From: Acidobacteria bacterium UBA7540
Lineage (GTDB): Bacteria; Acidobacteriota; Terriglobia; UBA7540
DNA length: 41,335 nt
Assembly: GCA_002478145.1 (NCBI GenBank)
Contig: DLMI01000009.1
Span: 1 to 41,335, forward strand
Reading direction: 5' to 3'
Translations under genes and position numbers: made by a program
Shown: piece after piece, positions 1 through 8,346 of the stretch
Numbering within the stretch: position 1 is the stretch's first letter
How the letters are laid out: each line of letters begins with the position of its first letter
Notes under the pieces: model-generated
What the model saw: only the letters and a program-made list of their open reading frames with translations
Told to the model about the DNA's origin: nothing
The model's database searches: none

Positions 1-158
1 CTGCCGTTTCCGAAGCTGCTGGCAACGCTCCAGCGTGAACGATAACCTCCAAGCTCTACGGCAGAGAGTTCTTTGGCCCGCGGCCAAGTCAGAGATTCGT
101 CGCCTGGTTATGAACCGCATCCCGCGCGGGGTTCACTGGACGGGCTGGAATTCCCCGA

Positions 159-518
159 CTAACCTTGTCCAAAGTCGTCTTGCCCGTTTTCGGGAAGGCG
201 ATTGCCATTCCCAGTGCTCCCGTGCTTGTTTTCGTTCTCCTTATAGATATAGCGGATGGCGGACTTCATGATAAGGAGGTTGGGTTCGTTCGCCCTGTGG
301 ACCTTGATGCAATTCTTGTCGTACCACTCGATGACGCCGTGGATGACTTCGTCCCCGCTGAGGACTACCACCACGGGTGTCCGCGCCTGCATTTGTTTTA
401 AGTAGTAGAAGTTCTCGGCGTTGGTTTGTTCAGGAGGAGCAGGCTTCTTGCGCGGCAGGCGCGCGCCCATTTGGTCCTGGACCTCGGACAGCGTTGGGCG
501 GATGAGTCGTCGGTTCAT
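159..518 (-). CDS. Hfq-like RNA chaperone (Sm fold), 119 aa
   Basis: This protein resembles Hfq, the ring-forming RNA chaperone that supports small-RNA regulation. The Sm1-like part is at about residues 48-75 (PVVVVLSGDEVIHGVIEWYD) and the Sm2-like part at about 81-92, reading LLIMKSAIRYIYK. Classical Hfq has a YKHA signature here; MKSA replaces it, so the usual histidine is absent. A 40-residue basic, proline-containing N-terminal extension and a polar C-terminal tail make it longer than the core Hfq domain. The ATG is preceded by AAGGAG at good spacing. It lies downstream of holB on the same strand with a gap of about 290 bp, so it may have its own promoter. The fold call is fairly secure; function as a true Hfq is inferred. 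Confidence 0.78.
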   Translation of the reverse strand: MNRRLIRPTLSEVQDQMGARLPRKKPAPPEQTNAENFYYLKQMQARTPVVVVLSGDEVIHGVIEWYDKNCIKVHRANEPNLLIMKSAIRYIYKENENKHGSTGNGNRLPENGQDDFGQG

Positions 519-809
519 GGTAGTTCACTCCTTCGGCCTGGTCTCCCGAGGCCTCAAGTTCAGAGCTTCTCCCTGTGGAATTCGTCCTCAGGTGCTCTAT
601 TAACTAGACGCTCGCTTTGGCACCCGGGTTTCTTCCCGGTCGGTAAAAGAGCCCTTCGAGGGACGAAGCCGCGAATACGCTACATGTTACCACGAAGTCT
701 TCGGACTCGCAATGGAGTCCATGGATTGTAAACGTTCATGGACGGTTTGCTTTCAGAACCAGGATGGAAAATCTCAAGCTGCGGCGAGGGAAGACTCTAA
801 TTGAGGCGT

Positions 810-1901
810 TTAACGCGCCCGGGCCTTGGACCTCGCCGAAACTTCTAATCCCAACGCCTCAAAGCCAAGTTGCTGGTTTACGTTGCGGATTTGCAGCCGG
901 TAGGCCTGGTCGAGGCCGGACTTTAAGAGTTCAATCCCCTGGAGCCCCAGGCCGGCCGCCCAAGCCTGAAGGCGCGGATGCACATCCACGTTGGTCACTT
1001 CGGTTCCCGGTCCTTGCAAGAGCACGTGAAGCAGGTCACGCAGAAGGGAATAGCCGATGTCGAGTGTGGCTTCGAAATCGTCCCGGCGTTCGGCGAGCGC
1101 CTTTGCGGAATCAAAAAGTGGCCGCCATTCCGCGCCACCGGAGGAAGCGGGAACACGGCGCGCTACGGCTTCCAGGAATTCCAACCAAGGCTTGCGACGC
1201 TGTTCATAGGCTGCAAGATCGAAGCTCCTGGCTTTGCTCACGCTGCCAGACGCCACACGCGCCGCGAGGAGCACGTGTGTTTTGGTCAAGCGTTCCTGCT
1301 TGGCCAGCAGTTCGAGGATGGCAGATTCATCCACGGGCTGAAAGAGAATCTGCAAACACCGGGAGCGGATGGTCGGGCGCAACTCGTAAGGATTGGAGCA
1401 AACGAGGATGAAGGAGGTGGTTTCGGGGGGTTCTTCGAGCACTTTCAGCAGAAGATCCACGGCCTGCCAGTGAATTGTTTGTGCGTCATCAATGATAAAG
1501 ACGCGTCGCGGGAACTGGAAAGGCCGGGTATAAGCCACATGGCGCAGTTGCCGGATTTGTTCCATCAGGATGAAGCGCGTGAGGGGTTCGAGGATCTGGA
1601 AATCGAAATAGACTAACCCTTCAACCCGTCTTGCCGCCTCTTTGATTTCCCGCCGGCGCGCCAGGTCCTCTTGCGCAGCGGTGAACATCTGCTCGGCCCT
1701 AAGGCAGCGTGCACAGGCATCGCAGAAGTCGCCATCACTTCGCTCGCACACCAACGCTTTGGCCAGCATCCGCGCCAGAGTTTTCTTGCCCACCCTGTCA
1801 GCACCCGAGAACAATAGCGCGCCAGGAACACGGCCGCCTGCCACCATCTCGCGCACGCTCGCGAGGGCTTTGGAGTTTCCGATGAATGAATCAAAAGGCA
1901 T
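810..1901 (-). CDS. holB: DNA polymerase III delta-prime subunit
   Basis: This is a clamp-loader subunit of the replicative DNA polymerase that helps load the sliding clamp. The AAA+ N-terminus has a Walker A-type loop (GADRVGKKT, residues 33-41) and a four-cysteine zinc module (C52, C60, C63, C66). It also has the segment VFIIDDAQTIHWQAVDLLLK followed by LEEPPE, and the sensor/arginine-finger motif SRC in IRSRCLQI. A variable helical C-terminal region follows, and 363 aa is normal for the family. It lies downstream of tmk on the same strand, a common bacterial pairing. The upstream gap is filled by a repeat, and the ATG sits directly against the repeat text. No clear Shine-Dalgarno is seen, because the repeat occupies its place. 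Confidence 0.9.
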   Translation of the reverse strand: MPFDSFIGNSKALASVREMVAGGRVPGALLFSGADRVGKKTLARMLAKALVCERSDGDFCDACARCLRAEQMFTAAQEDLARRREIKEAARRVEGLVYFDFQILEPLTRFILMEQIRQLRHVAYTRPFQFPRRVFIIDDAQTIHWQAVDLLLKVLEEPPETTSFILVCSNPYELRPTIRSRCLQILFQPVDESAILELLAKQERLTKTHVLLAARVASGSVSKARSFDLAAYEQRRKPWLEFLEAVARRVPASSGGAEWRPLFDSAKALAERRDDFEATLDIGYSLLRDLLHVLLQGPGTEVTNVDVHPRLQAWAAGLGLQGIELLKSGLDQAYRLQIRNVNQQLGFEALGLEVSARSKARAR

Positions 1902-2150
1902 TTTAGATTTTGGATTTTAGATTTTGGATTTTGGATTGCCCTCTCCCTTGCACCGACTGCTCAGCGTCTTCTGCCAACTGGGGCAATTTTGGATTTTAGA
2001 TTTTGGATTGCCCTTTCCCTTTCACCGACTGCTTACCGCCTTCTGCCAACTGGGGCGATTTTGGATTTTAGATTTTGGATTTTCCACCGGCTTCTGCTTA
2101 CCGATTTTGGGTGCAAGGGCGACAGCAATCCAAAATCCAAAATCTAAAAT
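1902..2150. repeat. 72-bp tandem intergenic repeat filling the tmk-holB gap
   Basis: The entire gap is built from units of AT-rich text (ATTTTGGATTTTAGATTT and variants) alternating with a conserved spacer containing CACCGACTGC and TCTGCCAACTGGGGC. Equivalent positions fall at 1938 and 2010, giving a 72-bp period. Two units are clear, and a third, diverged unit runs to about 2120. The left end touches the holB start codon. The right end supplies the TAG stop of tmk. An inverted, related copy occurs at about 3826-3920. Confidence 0.85.
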
Positions 2151-2800
2151 CTCTTCAGCCGCCGAGCCAGAAAAGCGTCAACGAGCTTGCGAATCTCCGC
2201 CTGGACTTCCGCCACCGGCCCGTCCGCTTGCACGACCTTCACCCTGCGGGGTTCCGTGCGCGCGATGGCCAGGTATGCGTCCCGAACTCTTTTGTGAAAT
2301 CTCAAGCCCTGCAATTCGAACCGTTCCTGCTTTGATTTCCGCCCTGATTCGCGTCCTTGGGCCCGCTTAAGAGAGAGACGGGGAGCAAGATCCAGAACAA
2401 TAGTCAAGTCAGGCTGGGTGCGAGCGCAGATGATGCGGTCGAACGCCCGGATAGTCTCCACGCCCAACTCTCGCCCATATCCCTGATAAGCGAGCGAGGC
2501 GTCATTATAACGGTCACTCACCACAATTTCGCCCTGGGCAAGCGCCGGCCGGATTACCTCCTGCAGGTGCTGCGCGCGGGCCGCGTAGATTAGAGCCAGC
2601 TCTGCCAGGGGAGCAAGCCGAGTGGTTGTCGAGGCCAAGAGGATTTTCCGAATGCGCTCGCCCACCTTCGTGCCGCCGGGTTCGCGAGTGACGCGCACCG
2701 CGAGCCCGCGCTTCTTCAAGTACTGAACGAGGAGACGGAGTTGAGTGCTCTTTCCTGTCCCATCTATTCCTTCCAGCGTGATGAAAAGGCCACGTTTCAT
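2144..2800 (-). CDS. tmk: Thymidylate kinase
   Basis: Thymidylate kinase phosphorylates dTMP to dTDP with ATP for DNA synthesis. The sequence shows the P-loop GIDGTGKST (residues 11-19), the REPGG motif (39-43), the DRYNDASLAYQG substrate-site motif beginning at D96, and an arginine-rich lid (RAQGRESGRKSKQERFE). The length of 218 aa is typical. The last codons run into the adjacent AT-rich repeat, and the TAG stop belongs to the repeat text, so the original C-terminus may have been slightly altered. Co-directional with holB, it probably heads a replication/nucleotide operon. Confidence 0.94.
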   Translation of the reverse strand: MKRGLFITLEGIDGTGKSTQLRLLVQYLKKRGLAVRVTREPGGTKVGERIRKILLASTTTRLAPLAELALIYAARAQHLQEVIRPALAQGEIVVSDRYNDASLAYQGYGRELGVETIRAFDRIICARTQPDLTIVLDLAPRLSLKRAQGRESGRKSKQERFELQGLRFHKRVRDAYLAIARTEPRRVKVVQADGPVAEVQAEIRKLVDAFLARRLKRF

Positions 2801-2808
2801 TTGGTTTC

Positions 2809-2875
2809 GTCCGTAGTCCGTGGGTCTTCACAAGCTCTGGCTGTAACTATGGACGACTGACCACGGACGACGGAC
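2809..2875. repeat. Inverted repeat upstream of tmk
   Basis: GTCCGTAGTCCGTGG at 2809-2823 and CCACGGACGACGGAC at 2861-2875 are reverse complements with one mismatch. They can form a 15-bp stem with a loop of about 37 nt just upstream of tmk. Neighbouring text (GGACAACTGACAA) recurs near 3948, so this is probably a dispersed intergenic repeat rather than a gene-specific regulatory site. Confidence 0.6.
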
Positions 2876-3037
2876 AACTGACAAGACAGGCATCGTACCA
2901 TTCGGAGTTACCCTCGAACAAGGGGCCTTCTTACAGGCTACTTTCACACAAACTCCTCAAGGCGGTCGAATGGTAGAATAACCTAATTTGGTGGCGGAAG
3001 TTGGGCGCTGCCAGAACGATGCTTGCGAGTTGTCGTT

Positions 3038-3730
3038 ATGGGTGTCAAGGAAAACGTGGCGCAAGTGCGGGAGCGAGTTGCCGCCGCGTGCCGGCGCAGC
3101 CGCCGTGGGCCGGACGACGTGAAGCTGGTGGCAATTTCAAAAACCTTCCCGCCGGAGTGTATCCGCGCGGCGTATGAGGCTGGGCTGCGCGATTTTGGTG
3201 AGAACCGTGTGCAGGAAGCTATGGCCAAGCGGCCGGTGCTTTCGGATTTGAGCATCACATGGCATTTGGTGGGTCACCTTCAGACCAACAAAGCCAAGGC
3301 CGCACGAGAACTGTTCCACTGGGTGCATTCCGTGGACTCGTTTCGACTTGCTCAGAAACTGGACCAGGCGGCGGTCGCCTCGGGTGCTGGCCGGTTGCCG
3401 GTGCTGCTGGAAGTCAACCTGGGCGAAGAGGCGAGCAAGGCGGGAGTTGGGGAGTCAGAAATAATCCCACTCGCCGAGCAGGTCAGTCGGCTTGGAACGC
3501 TCGAGGTTCGTGGCTTGATGGTTATCCCACCGTTCCTCGACGACCCGGAGCTGGTCCGGCCCTATTTCCGGCGCCTCCGGGAGCTGGCTCAGGAGATTGA
3601 ATCGAAAAACATCCCCAACCTCTCCATGCAGGAGCTCTCGATGGGCATGAGCCACGATTTCGAAGTCGCTATTGAAGAGGGGGCAACCATCATCCGAGTG
3701 GGAACCGCTATCTTCGGAGTGAGGAGCTGA
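3038..3730 (+). CDS. yggS: YggS/PLPBP-family pyridoxal-phosphate homeostasis protein
   Basis: This protein binds pyridoxal 5'-phosphate and is associated with vitamin B6 and amino-acid homeostasis; no catalytic reaction is established for the family. It has the alanine-racemase-like TIM barrel with the PLP lysine in VAISKTF (K35 from the chosen start), [20 protein letters not shown], and the C-terminal signature [28 protein letters not shown], which includes the phosphate-binding region. The ATG at 3038 is preferred over a TTG at 3023 because the family consensus begins there; neither has a strong ribosome-binding site. It is followed by a repeat-rich gap and then yggU, the usual companion in this neighbourhood type. 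Confidence 0.92.
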   Translation: MGVKENVAQVRERVAAACRRSRRGPDDVKLVAISKTFPPECIRAAYEAGLRDFGENRVQEAMAKRPVLSDLSITWHLVGHLQTNKAKAARELFHWVHSVDSFRLAQKLDQAAVASGAGRLPVLLEVNLGEEASKAGVGESEIIPLAEQVSRLGTLEVRGLMVIPPFLDDPELVRPYFRRLRELAQEIESKNIPNLSMQELSMGMSHDFEVAIEEGATIIRVGTAIFGVRS

Positions 3731-3735
3731 TTCGA

Positions 3736-3925
3736 AAAAGCAGAAAGTAGAAAGCAGAAGGCAGAAAGCAGTAGACAGAAGGTAGGGGTAGCGCAGGTCC
3801 CGCTCTCCGGACCTGCGGCTGTTCAAAGGCAGAAGGCAGTAAGCACAAGGCTAAAGCGGGTGGGTGCAAAGGAGGCGGGTAATCCAAAATCTAAAATCTA
3901 AAATCCAAAATCGCCCCAGCCCCTA
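3736..3925. repeat. Composite intergenic repeat between yggS and yggU
   Basis: A purine-rich stretch built from AGCAGAAGGCAGAAAGCAG variants (about 3740-3790) is followed by a hairpin (3792-3817). A second block from about 3826 reads GGCAGAAGGCAGTAAGCA, then an AT-rich run AATCCAAAATCTAAAATC ending in CGCCCCA. The second block is an inverted relative of the 72-bp unit in the tmk-holB gap. Confidence 0.75.
3792..3817. terminator. Hairpin downstream of yggS
   Basis: CGCAGGTCC and GGACCTGCG form a perfect 9-bp stem with an 8-nt loop. There is no T-run on either side, so it may be a REP-like hairpin rather than an intrinsic terminator, although its position about 60 bp after yggS would suit transcript-end protection. 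Confidence 0.4.
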
Positions 3926-3989
3926 GCCCCGTTCTTTCAACGGACCACTGACAACTGACAACTGACCCGCCGTGGCGGGACAATTGACC

Positions 3990-4301
3990 ATGCCCGACTT
4001 CAAAGTCGAACAAGAAACGGTCTCTTTCTGGCTCAAGGTTAAGCCTCGCTCCGCCCGCGAGCGCTTGGCGTATGACTCTACCGGAGAACTCCGCCTGGAG
4101 CTACATGCGCCACCCACCGAGGGCAAGGCCAACGAGGCCTGTATCTATTTTTTCGCACGTGCATTACGCCTGCCGCAAGCGTGTGTGGCTATTATCTCCG
4201 GGCGAAAATCGCGCCGGAAGCTCATTCGCATCACGGGCCGGTCAGCCGCGGAGACCCTCGCGGGTATCAAGGCGCTGGCAGCGCGTGACCAAAATGAGTA
4301 A
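3990..4301 (+). CDS. yggU: DUF167 / YggU family protein
   Basis: This is a small alpha/beta protein of the DUF167 family, whose molecular function is unknown. Visible family features are the FWLKVKPRSARERL beginning, the LRLELHAPPTEGKANEA core motif and the end segment IISGRKSRRKLIRI. The ATG at 3990 gives 103 aa, close to the family norm. A GTG at 3972 is in frame, but its codons overlap a repeat (ACTGACAACTGAC text), so the ATG is preferred. It follows yggS on the same strand, a recurrent pairing in bacteria. Confidence 0.85.
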   Translation: MPDFKVEQETVSFWLKVKPRSARERLAYDSTGELRLELHAPPTEGKANEACIYFFARALRLPQACVAIISGRKSRRKLIRITGRSAAETLAGIKALAARDQNE

Positions 4302-4314
4302 AGTGCCTAGCCCC

Positions 4315-4353
4315 TGTCATTCTGAGTCCCGACCTGTCGGGACGAAGAATCCC
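4315..4353. repeat. REP-like element with GTCCCGAC hairpin
   Basis: TGTCATTCTGAGTCCCGACC leads into a perfect stem, GTCCCGAC (4326-4333) and GTCGGGAC (4336-4343), followed by GAAGAATCCCTG. The same module occurs inverted at about 39012-39060, so it is a dispersed intergenic element. Confidence 0.7.
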
Positions 4354-4449
4354 TGCAGTTTCTTTGAACGGCAGGTCCGTCAACTGACGGATGCATGTTC
4401 CCTGCGATTTGATATACTTCCTTCTTGCCTTCAAAAACAGGGAGCACAC

Positions 4450-5604
4450 ATGAAAACGAGGTCCAAAAGGACAGTCTTTGGTATCGCGGGCCTTGCGTCG
4501 GCTTTTGCTTTGGTGATTCTGGTGGCGCAGGCGCAGACCGGACCGGCACAGTCAGTCCCGGCAGGACGCAAAATGGCGGAAGAGGCTTACAAGAACATCC
4601 AGGTTTTTAAGGGTGTTCCAGCCGATCAGGTGATTCCGGCAATGCAGTTCATCTCGGCCTCATTGGGTGTTGATTGCGAACACTGCCACGTCGAGCGCGC
4701 ATTCGATAAGGACGACAAGAAGCCGAAGCAGACGGCGCGGAAGATGATTCAGATGATGTTCGCCATCAACAAAGACAACTTCAACGGCCATCGCGAAGTC
4801 ACCTGCTATTCCTGTCACCACGGCGCGACCGACCCGGTCGGAACGCCCCTCATTGCCGACGAGGAGCCAAAACCGGAGCCACGCGGGGCGATGAACGCCG
4901 GCGGCACGAATCCCCTCGTTATGCCGACCGCGGATCAACTCCTCGAGAGGTTCGTGCAGGCGCTCGGCGGCGCGGACGCTCTCCAGAAAATCTCGAGCCG
5001 TGTCGAGAAGGGCACGCTCACAGGCTTTGGCGGCCGCCAGTTCCCCGTCGAAGTTTTCGCCAAGGCCCCGGACAAACGCCTCTCCGTGATGCACCTGCCG
5101 AACGGAGACAGCATCACGGCGTATGATGGTCGCGTGGGATGGCTTGGCATTTCCGGCAGGCCGCCGCGTGAGATGAGCGGCGGGGAACTCGACGGCGCAA
5201 GGCTTGACGCTGACTTCTACCTTCCTGTACACGTCAGGCACATCTTCAGCCAGCTTCGCGTGGAACGCCCGGAAAAGGTCGGCGACGAGGAAACCTACCT
5301 CCTCCTCGGCGAAAATCCGGGTGAGCCGCCGGTGAGGCTGTACCTCAGCCGGCAGTCAGGGCTGCTGGTGCGCTTGGTGCGCTACGTCGAGACGCCGCTG
5401 GGGCGCAACCCCATACAGATTGACTATGCTGACTATCGCGACGCCGAGGGCGTCAAGGTCCCCTTCCGTTGGACGCTTGCTCGGCCCGGTGGGCGCTTCA
5501 CTATTCAGGTGGACCAGATCCAACAGAACGTCCCCATCGACGACGCGAAGTTCGCTAAGCCCCCCGAGCCTCCGGCGCCGGCACTAAAGTTCACTTCGCC
5601 CTAG
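4450..5604 (+). CDS. Exported di-heme c-type cytochrome (CytoC_RC-like) with C-terminal beta domain
   Basis: An N-terminal signal segment (residues about 8-28, GIAGLASAFALVILVAQAQ) directs export to the periplasm. Two CxxCH heme-binding sites follow: CEHCH at 76-80 and CYSCHH at 119-124. The intervening KMIQMMFAINKDNFNG helix is typical of the photosynthetic-reaction-centre cytochrome-like family common in Acidobacteriota. Residues about 150-384 form a beta-rich domain resembling outer-membrane lipoprotein-sorting proteins (LPNGDSITAYDGRVGWLG; PFRWTLARPGG). It probably carries electrons or acts in the periplasm; partners are unknown. The ATG at 4450 has GGGAGC upstream. Longer in-frame reading to 4072 overlaps yggU and is not real. 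Confidence 0.88.
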   Translation: MKTRSKRTVFGIAGLASAFALVILVAQAQTGPAQSVPAGRKMAEEAYKNIQVFKGVPADQVIPAMQFISASLGVDCEHCHVERAFDKDDKKPKQTARKMIQMMFAINKDNFNGHREVTCYSCHHGATDPVGTPLIADEEPKPEPRGAMNAGGTNPLVMPTADQLLERFVQALGGADALQKISSRVEKGTLTGFGGRQFPVEVFAKAPDKRLSVMHLPNGDSITAYDGRVGWLGISGRPPREMSGGELDGARLDADFYLPVHVRHIFSQLRVERPEKVGDEETYLLLGENPGEPPVRLYLSRQSGLLVRLVRYVETPLGRNPIQIDYADYRDAEGVKVPFRWTLARPGGRFTIQVDQIQQNVPIDDAKFAKPPEPPAPALKFTSP

Positions 5605-5781
5605 CCGCGAATTGCACCCCACTGGGTTACGCCGCCGGGGGACAAATCGTTTGCGAGCGGGCGGGGTAAGCTCGTGACCGCTCACCCCGGAAGCAGCCAT
5701 TCCCGCGGAACTCCTAACGGCCCCACTTCGTACCAATAGGCTGAGCAGGCTGAGCTTTCGAGGTTAAGAAGGAGATCCTAA

Positions 5782-7083
5782 ATGCGAATTCATTTTGCGG
5801 GGATGCTCGCCGCAGTCCTGTTGGTGGTGGGGTCGGGTCATGCGCTGCAAGGAGACAAACCTGCAGAGAACACCGCCAGCAAGCCTTTGATCAGCACCGG
5901 AGTGACAGGCTCTATAAGCGCATCTGGCTTGGATGATCCTCAGTATGTTCTTTCGTTTGTACCGGTCCAACGCTTGATGCTTGACGCGGCACAGCATCCT
6001 CTTACGAAGGCAGAGGTAGAAAGGGGCTTGGCGGGAACGCCGGTGTCCCTCAATCATCTACTGCAGCTTGAGCTATTGCGACAGGACAAGGACACCTACC
6101 GGCTTAATTATCTTCTGCTGACCGTGCAGGATCAGCAAACCATCTATCGCGTCAGCGCGCGTTACGGCCAAAGCCTGGCGGATGCGTTCCGCGCGCACAG
6201 GGTGGAATTTGACCAGATTTTCAATCGCTACCCGAATGCGGCGTTGCGCCCCCAGTTGGCGTTTGGCCTGATTGCTGGCGCAGCGCTCAATTGGGGAGGG
6301 CTCGACCTTACCACCGAGCTCGGCTATCGAATCCAGCAGCCGCGCCATGCCAACGGCGACGTCTATTTCGTGCACTCGGCAGAGCAGGGAGCACACTTGG
6401 ATTTTGTGGGACTATACCTGGATAGCCAGACCGCACCTGGCTCCAAGATGAGCTTCTCGACCTTCGGTGATGGTGATTCTCTGCCTCGACTGCAGGGTTT
6501 GCCCGATGTATTCGACGGCCTTGAGAGCGCAACCGACAGTTGGCGGAAGACGCCGGACGTGTATGCGGCGCTTCGTTCCGAATATGTGACCTACATTCTT
6601 TTGGCAATGGATGATGCTGGCCAGGTGATGGACGCGATCGCCAACCGGACAGACACCGGCGCAGCACTCGCTAAAGCGCTTCCGATACCAGAAGGCCGCC
6701 AGAAAGCGACACTACAACTGCTCATGGCCACCGGCTATTTGCGCGAGACGGACCATCGGTATTCGGTGGGAGTTCCCCTTCTCACCGAGCGTGACAAGCC
6801 CCTGGTCGACGCGACTCTGAAATTGAGCCGCGCGATCATGGCTGAATGGCTTCGTCGGAATTACCCGCCCATCAAAGATGAGCTGACGGGGCTATCGCCC
6901 ATGCACAACGGCGTGCCATTCGCGCTTGCGTTCAGCGAAGTGTGGCATTACACGTTCGGGTTTGCCACCAAGTCCCTTGCTGAAGGCGGTTTCTATGCGA
7001 ATCCCCGAGCACCGGGGAACCGGTATGAAGGCTATGTCCCGCTCGTGTGGGCAAGTTCAGTATTAAAAACGCCCGGGAATTAA
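5782..7083 (+). CDS. Unrecognised exported protein with winged-helix-like segments, 433 aa
   Basis: I do not recognise the family. The ATG has an AAGGAG ribosome-binding site 7 nt upstream. A signal peptide is evident (MRIHFAGMLAAVLLVVGSGH), so the protein should leave the cytoplasm. Two segments have the helix-helix-recognition-helix-wing rhythm of winged-helix regulators: residues about 52-100 (LTKAEVERGLAG, VSLNHLLQLELLRQDKDTY) and about 305-340 (TLQLLMATGYLRETDHRY). This is unusual for an exported protein. The rest is mixed alpha/beta and ends with a tyrosine- and glycine-rich tail. It is monocistronic in appearance. It could be a lineage-specific periplasmic protein that reuses a winged fold. 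Confidence 0.7.
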   Translation: MRIHFAGMLAAVLLVVGSGHALQGDKPAENTASKPLISTGVTGSISASGLDDPQYVLSFVPVQRLMLDAAQHPLTKAEVERGLAGTPVSLNHLLQLELLRQDKDTYRLNYLLLTVQDQQTIYRVSARYGQSLADAFRAHRVEFDQIFNRYPNAALRPQLAFGLIAGAALNWGGLDLTTELGYRIQQPRHANGDVYFVHSAEQGAHLDFVGLYLDSQTAPGSKMSFSTFGDGDSLPRLQGLPDVFDGLESATDSWRKTPDVYAALRSEYVTYILLAMDDAGQVMDAIANRTDTGAALAKALPIPEGRQKATLQLLMATGYLRETDHRYSVGVPLLTERDKPLVDATLKLSRAIMAEWLRRNYPPIKDELTGLSPMHNGVPFALAFSEVWHYTFGFATKSLAEGGFYANPRAPGNRYEGYVPLVWASSVLKTPGN

Positions 7084-7256
7084 TCAACCACGGAGAACGA
7101 GCGAGTTGGAAAGAACGAGCCGAGGAGTGGCAGTGGTCGAGTGGGCACGATTGCACGGGAGGCCTGAGCGCAGGCGTCGGCGCGCATGGCATTCTGGCCA
7201 TCGATCGTGTACTGCTGCCGGCCGATGAACGGGGACGAATTTGAAGGAAAAGCCGC

Positions 7257-7280
7257 AGAGTCTCTGAAAAACGAGACTCT
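7257..7280. terminator. Perfect hairpin in the 343-bp gap before the GIY-YIG gene
   Basis: AGAGTCTC (7257-7264) and GAGACTCT (7273-7280) form an 8-bp stem with loop TGAAAAAC. No T-tract follows, so a terminator role is uncertain. The remainder of 7084-7426 shows no convincing coding sequence. Confidence 0.4.
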
Positions 7281-7426
7281 GGGCCACCTGCTGTCGCTCA
7301 CACAGCAAAAATGGCATAATATCGCTCGAAGGCTCGCCAACCGCCCCTATGCGGTTGGGTGCCCGCCCAGGCGGTCAAGCACGTTGAGCGCAATGCTCCG
7401 CTGCTGAGAGGAGCTGATTCAGAACC

Positions 7427-7810
7427 ATGGCATTGATAAGGGCACTCGGACTCATGTGGGAAGGGTATTACGGATATACCGACAAAAATGTCGATAAGTA
7501 CGCTCCCGCGAGATCCGGGGTGTATAAGATAGGCATCGTGCAAGAGGGTGGTCGTTTGAAGGTCCGATACATTGGACAGACAAATGACCTACAGAGGGCA
7601 CTCAAAGAACATCTGGATTTTGACAGCGAACAGAACGAATGTCTCCGGAGTCGTTTGGAAAAGTATGCTGCGAGATTTGCTTTTGCCGAGATTTCCGGAC
7701 AGAAGGGTAGAGACGGGGCAGAACGAGCACTCTATTACCATTATAGGCCCGTCTGTAATGACGAAGATTCAATTCCCACTGGTCCCGACGTCGTGATCAA
7801 TTACAGATAA
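7427..7810 (+). CDS. GIY-YIG nuclease-domain protein, 127 aa
   Basis: The protein is essentially one GIY-YIG domain. GVY is at residues 31-33, YIG at 48-50 in VRYIGQTNDL, the candidate catalytic arginine at R57 in DLQRALKEHL, and the metal-binding glutamate at E99 in AERALYYHYRP, followed by N111. All core positions of the nuclease fold appear to be present. Small single-domain members occur in repair and mobile-element settings, and the target here cannot be read from sequence. The ATG at 7427 has GAGGAGCTGAT upstream. Its 3' end converges on the PH-domain gene across a shared hairpin. Confidence 0.8.
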   Translation: MALIRALGLMWEGYYGYTDKNVDKYAPARSGVYKIGIVQEGGRLKVRYIGQTNDLQRALKEHLDFDSEQNECLRSRLEKYAARFAFAEISGQKGRDGAERALYYHYRPVCNDEDSIPTGPDVVINYR

Positions 7811-7840
7811 TGGGTTCGCAGGGGTGGGAAGCGGAAAAGC

Positions 7841-7865
7841 CCACGGCACAGCATCCGTGCCGTGG
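7841..7865. terminator. Shared hairpin terminator between convergent genes
   Basis: CCACGGCAC (7841-7849) and GTGCCGTGG (7857-7865) form a perfect 9-bp stem with a 7-nt loop, placed exactly between two convergent genes. It has AAAAG on its left and no T-run on its right. It could act in the minus direction, where the left side reads as CTTTT. Confidence 0.6.
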
Positions 7866-7875
7866 CTACTCGTTG

Positions 7876-8346
7876 TCAGGTAAGTTGGTCCTTCGAATGT
7901 CCCCTCTGGGAGTGTTCGTTGATGTGGTCCGCGATTTCCTGCGGCCGGTCGATTTGGGAAATTGTCAGCCTGCTCGCCTCGCCCGCGGTCTCAATCGAAA
8001 GATCGCCCACTCCGAAAATTCTTTGGCCGAGCCGCTGACGCACCGTCACATCCTGCACTCGCGAGATCAGGATGGTGCGCGTGGTCCTGCTCAGAAGGCC
8101 CGTTTCGTACCGCAGTCTGTCATCGAGGATCGTCATCTTGGTCAGGCGGTTGCGGAGATGGCGTATCAGCGGCCAGACCAGAAGGAGCGCGGGCAACCAG
8201 GGAATCCAAGGTCGCCATGGGGACGGAATCCAGGGCGGCCATTCGATGCGCATCATCGCAACGACCAAAGCCACCACGACCACAACCATCACCGCGTATC
8301 CGAATCGTATGAATTTCATCGTCGGACGGATGATCATTTCGGACAT
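7876..8346 (-). CDS. Membrane-anchored bacterial PH-domain protein (YdbS/bPH2 type)
   Basis: Two hydrophobic helices occupy residues about 12-30 (FGYAVMVVVVVALVVAMM) and 38-60 (WIPWLPALLLVWPLI). A PH-like beta domain follows: RLTKMTILDDRLRYETGLLS, then TILISRVQDVTVRQ and GVGDLSIETAG. This is the architecture of small bPH2 (DUF304-like) membrane proteins of unknown function. The start at 8346 is chosen because it has AGGAGGTGGGC immediately upstream. The 26 codons further upstream lack family resemblance. Confidence 0.85.
   Translation of the reverse strand: MSEMIIRPTMKFIRFGYAVMVVVVVALVVAMMRIEWPPWIPSPWRPWIPWLPALLLVWPLIRHLRNRLTKMTILDDRLRYETGLLSRTTRTILISRVQDVTVRQRLGQRIFGVGDLSIETAGEASRLTISQIDRPQEIADHINEHSQRGHSKDQLT

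Noticed and set aside
1..158. Possible small gene at the left edge
   Set aside because: Open frames here overlap the Hfq-like gene in another frame and have no recognisable content.
4072..4449. N-terminal extension of the cytochrome frame
   Set aside because: It overlaps yggU and a REP-like repeat. The signal peptide begins at 4450.
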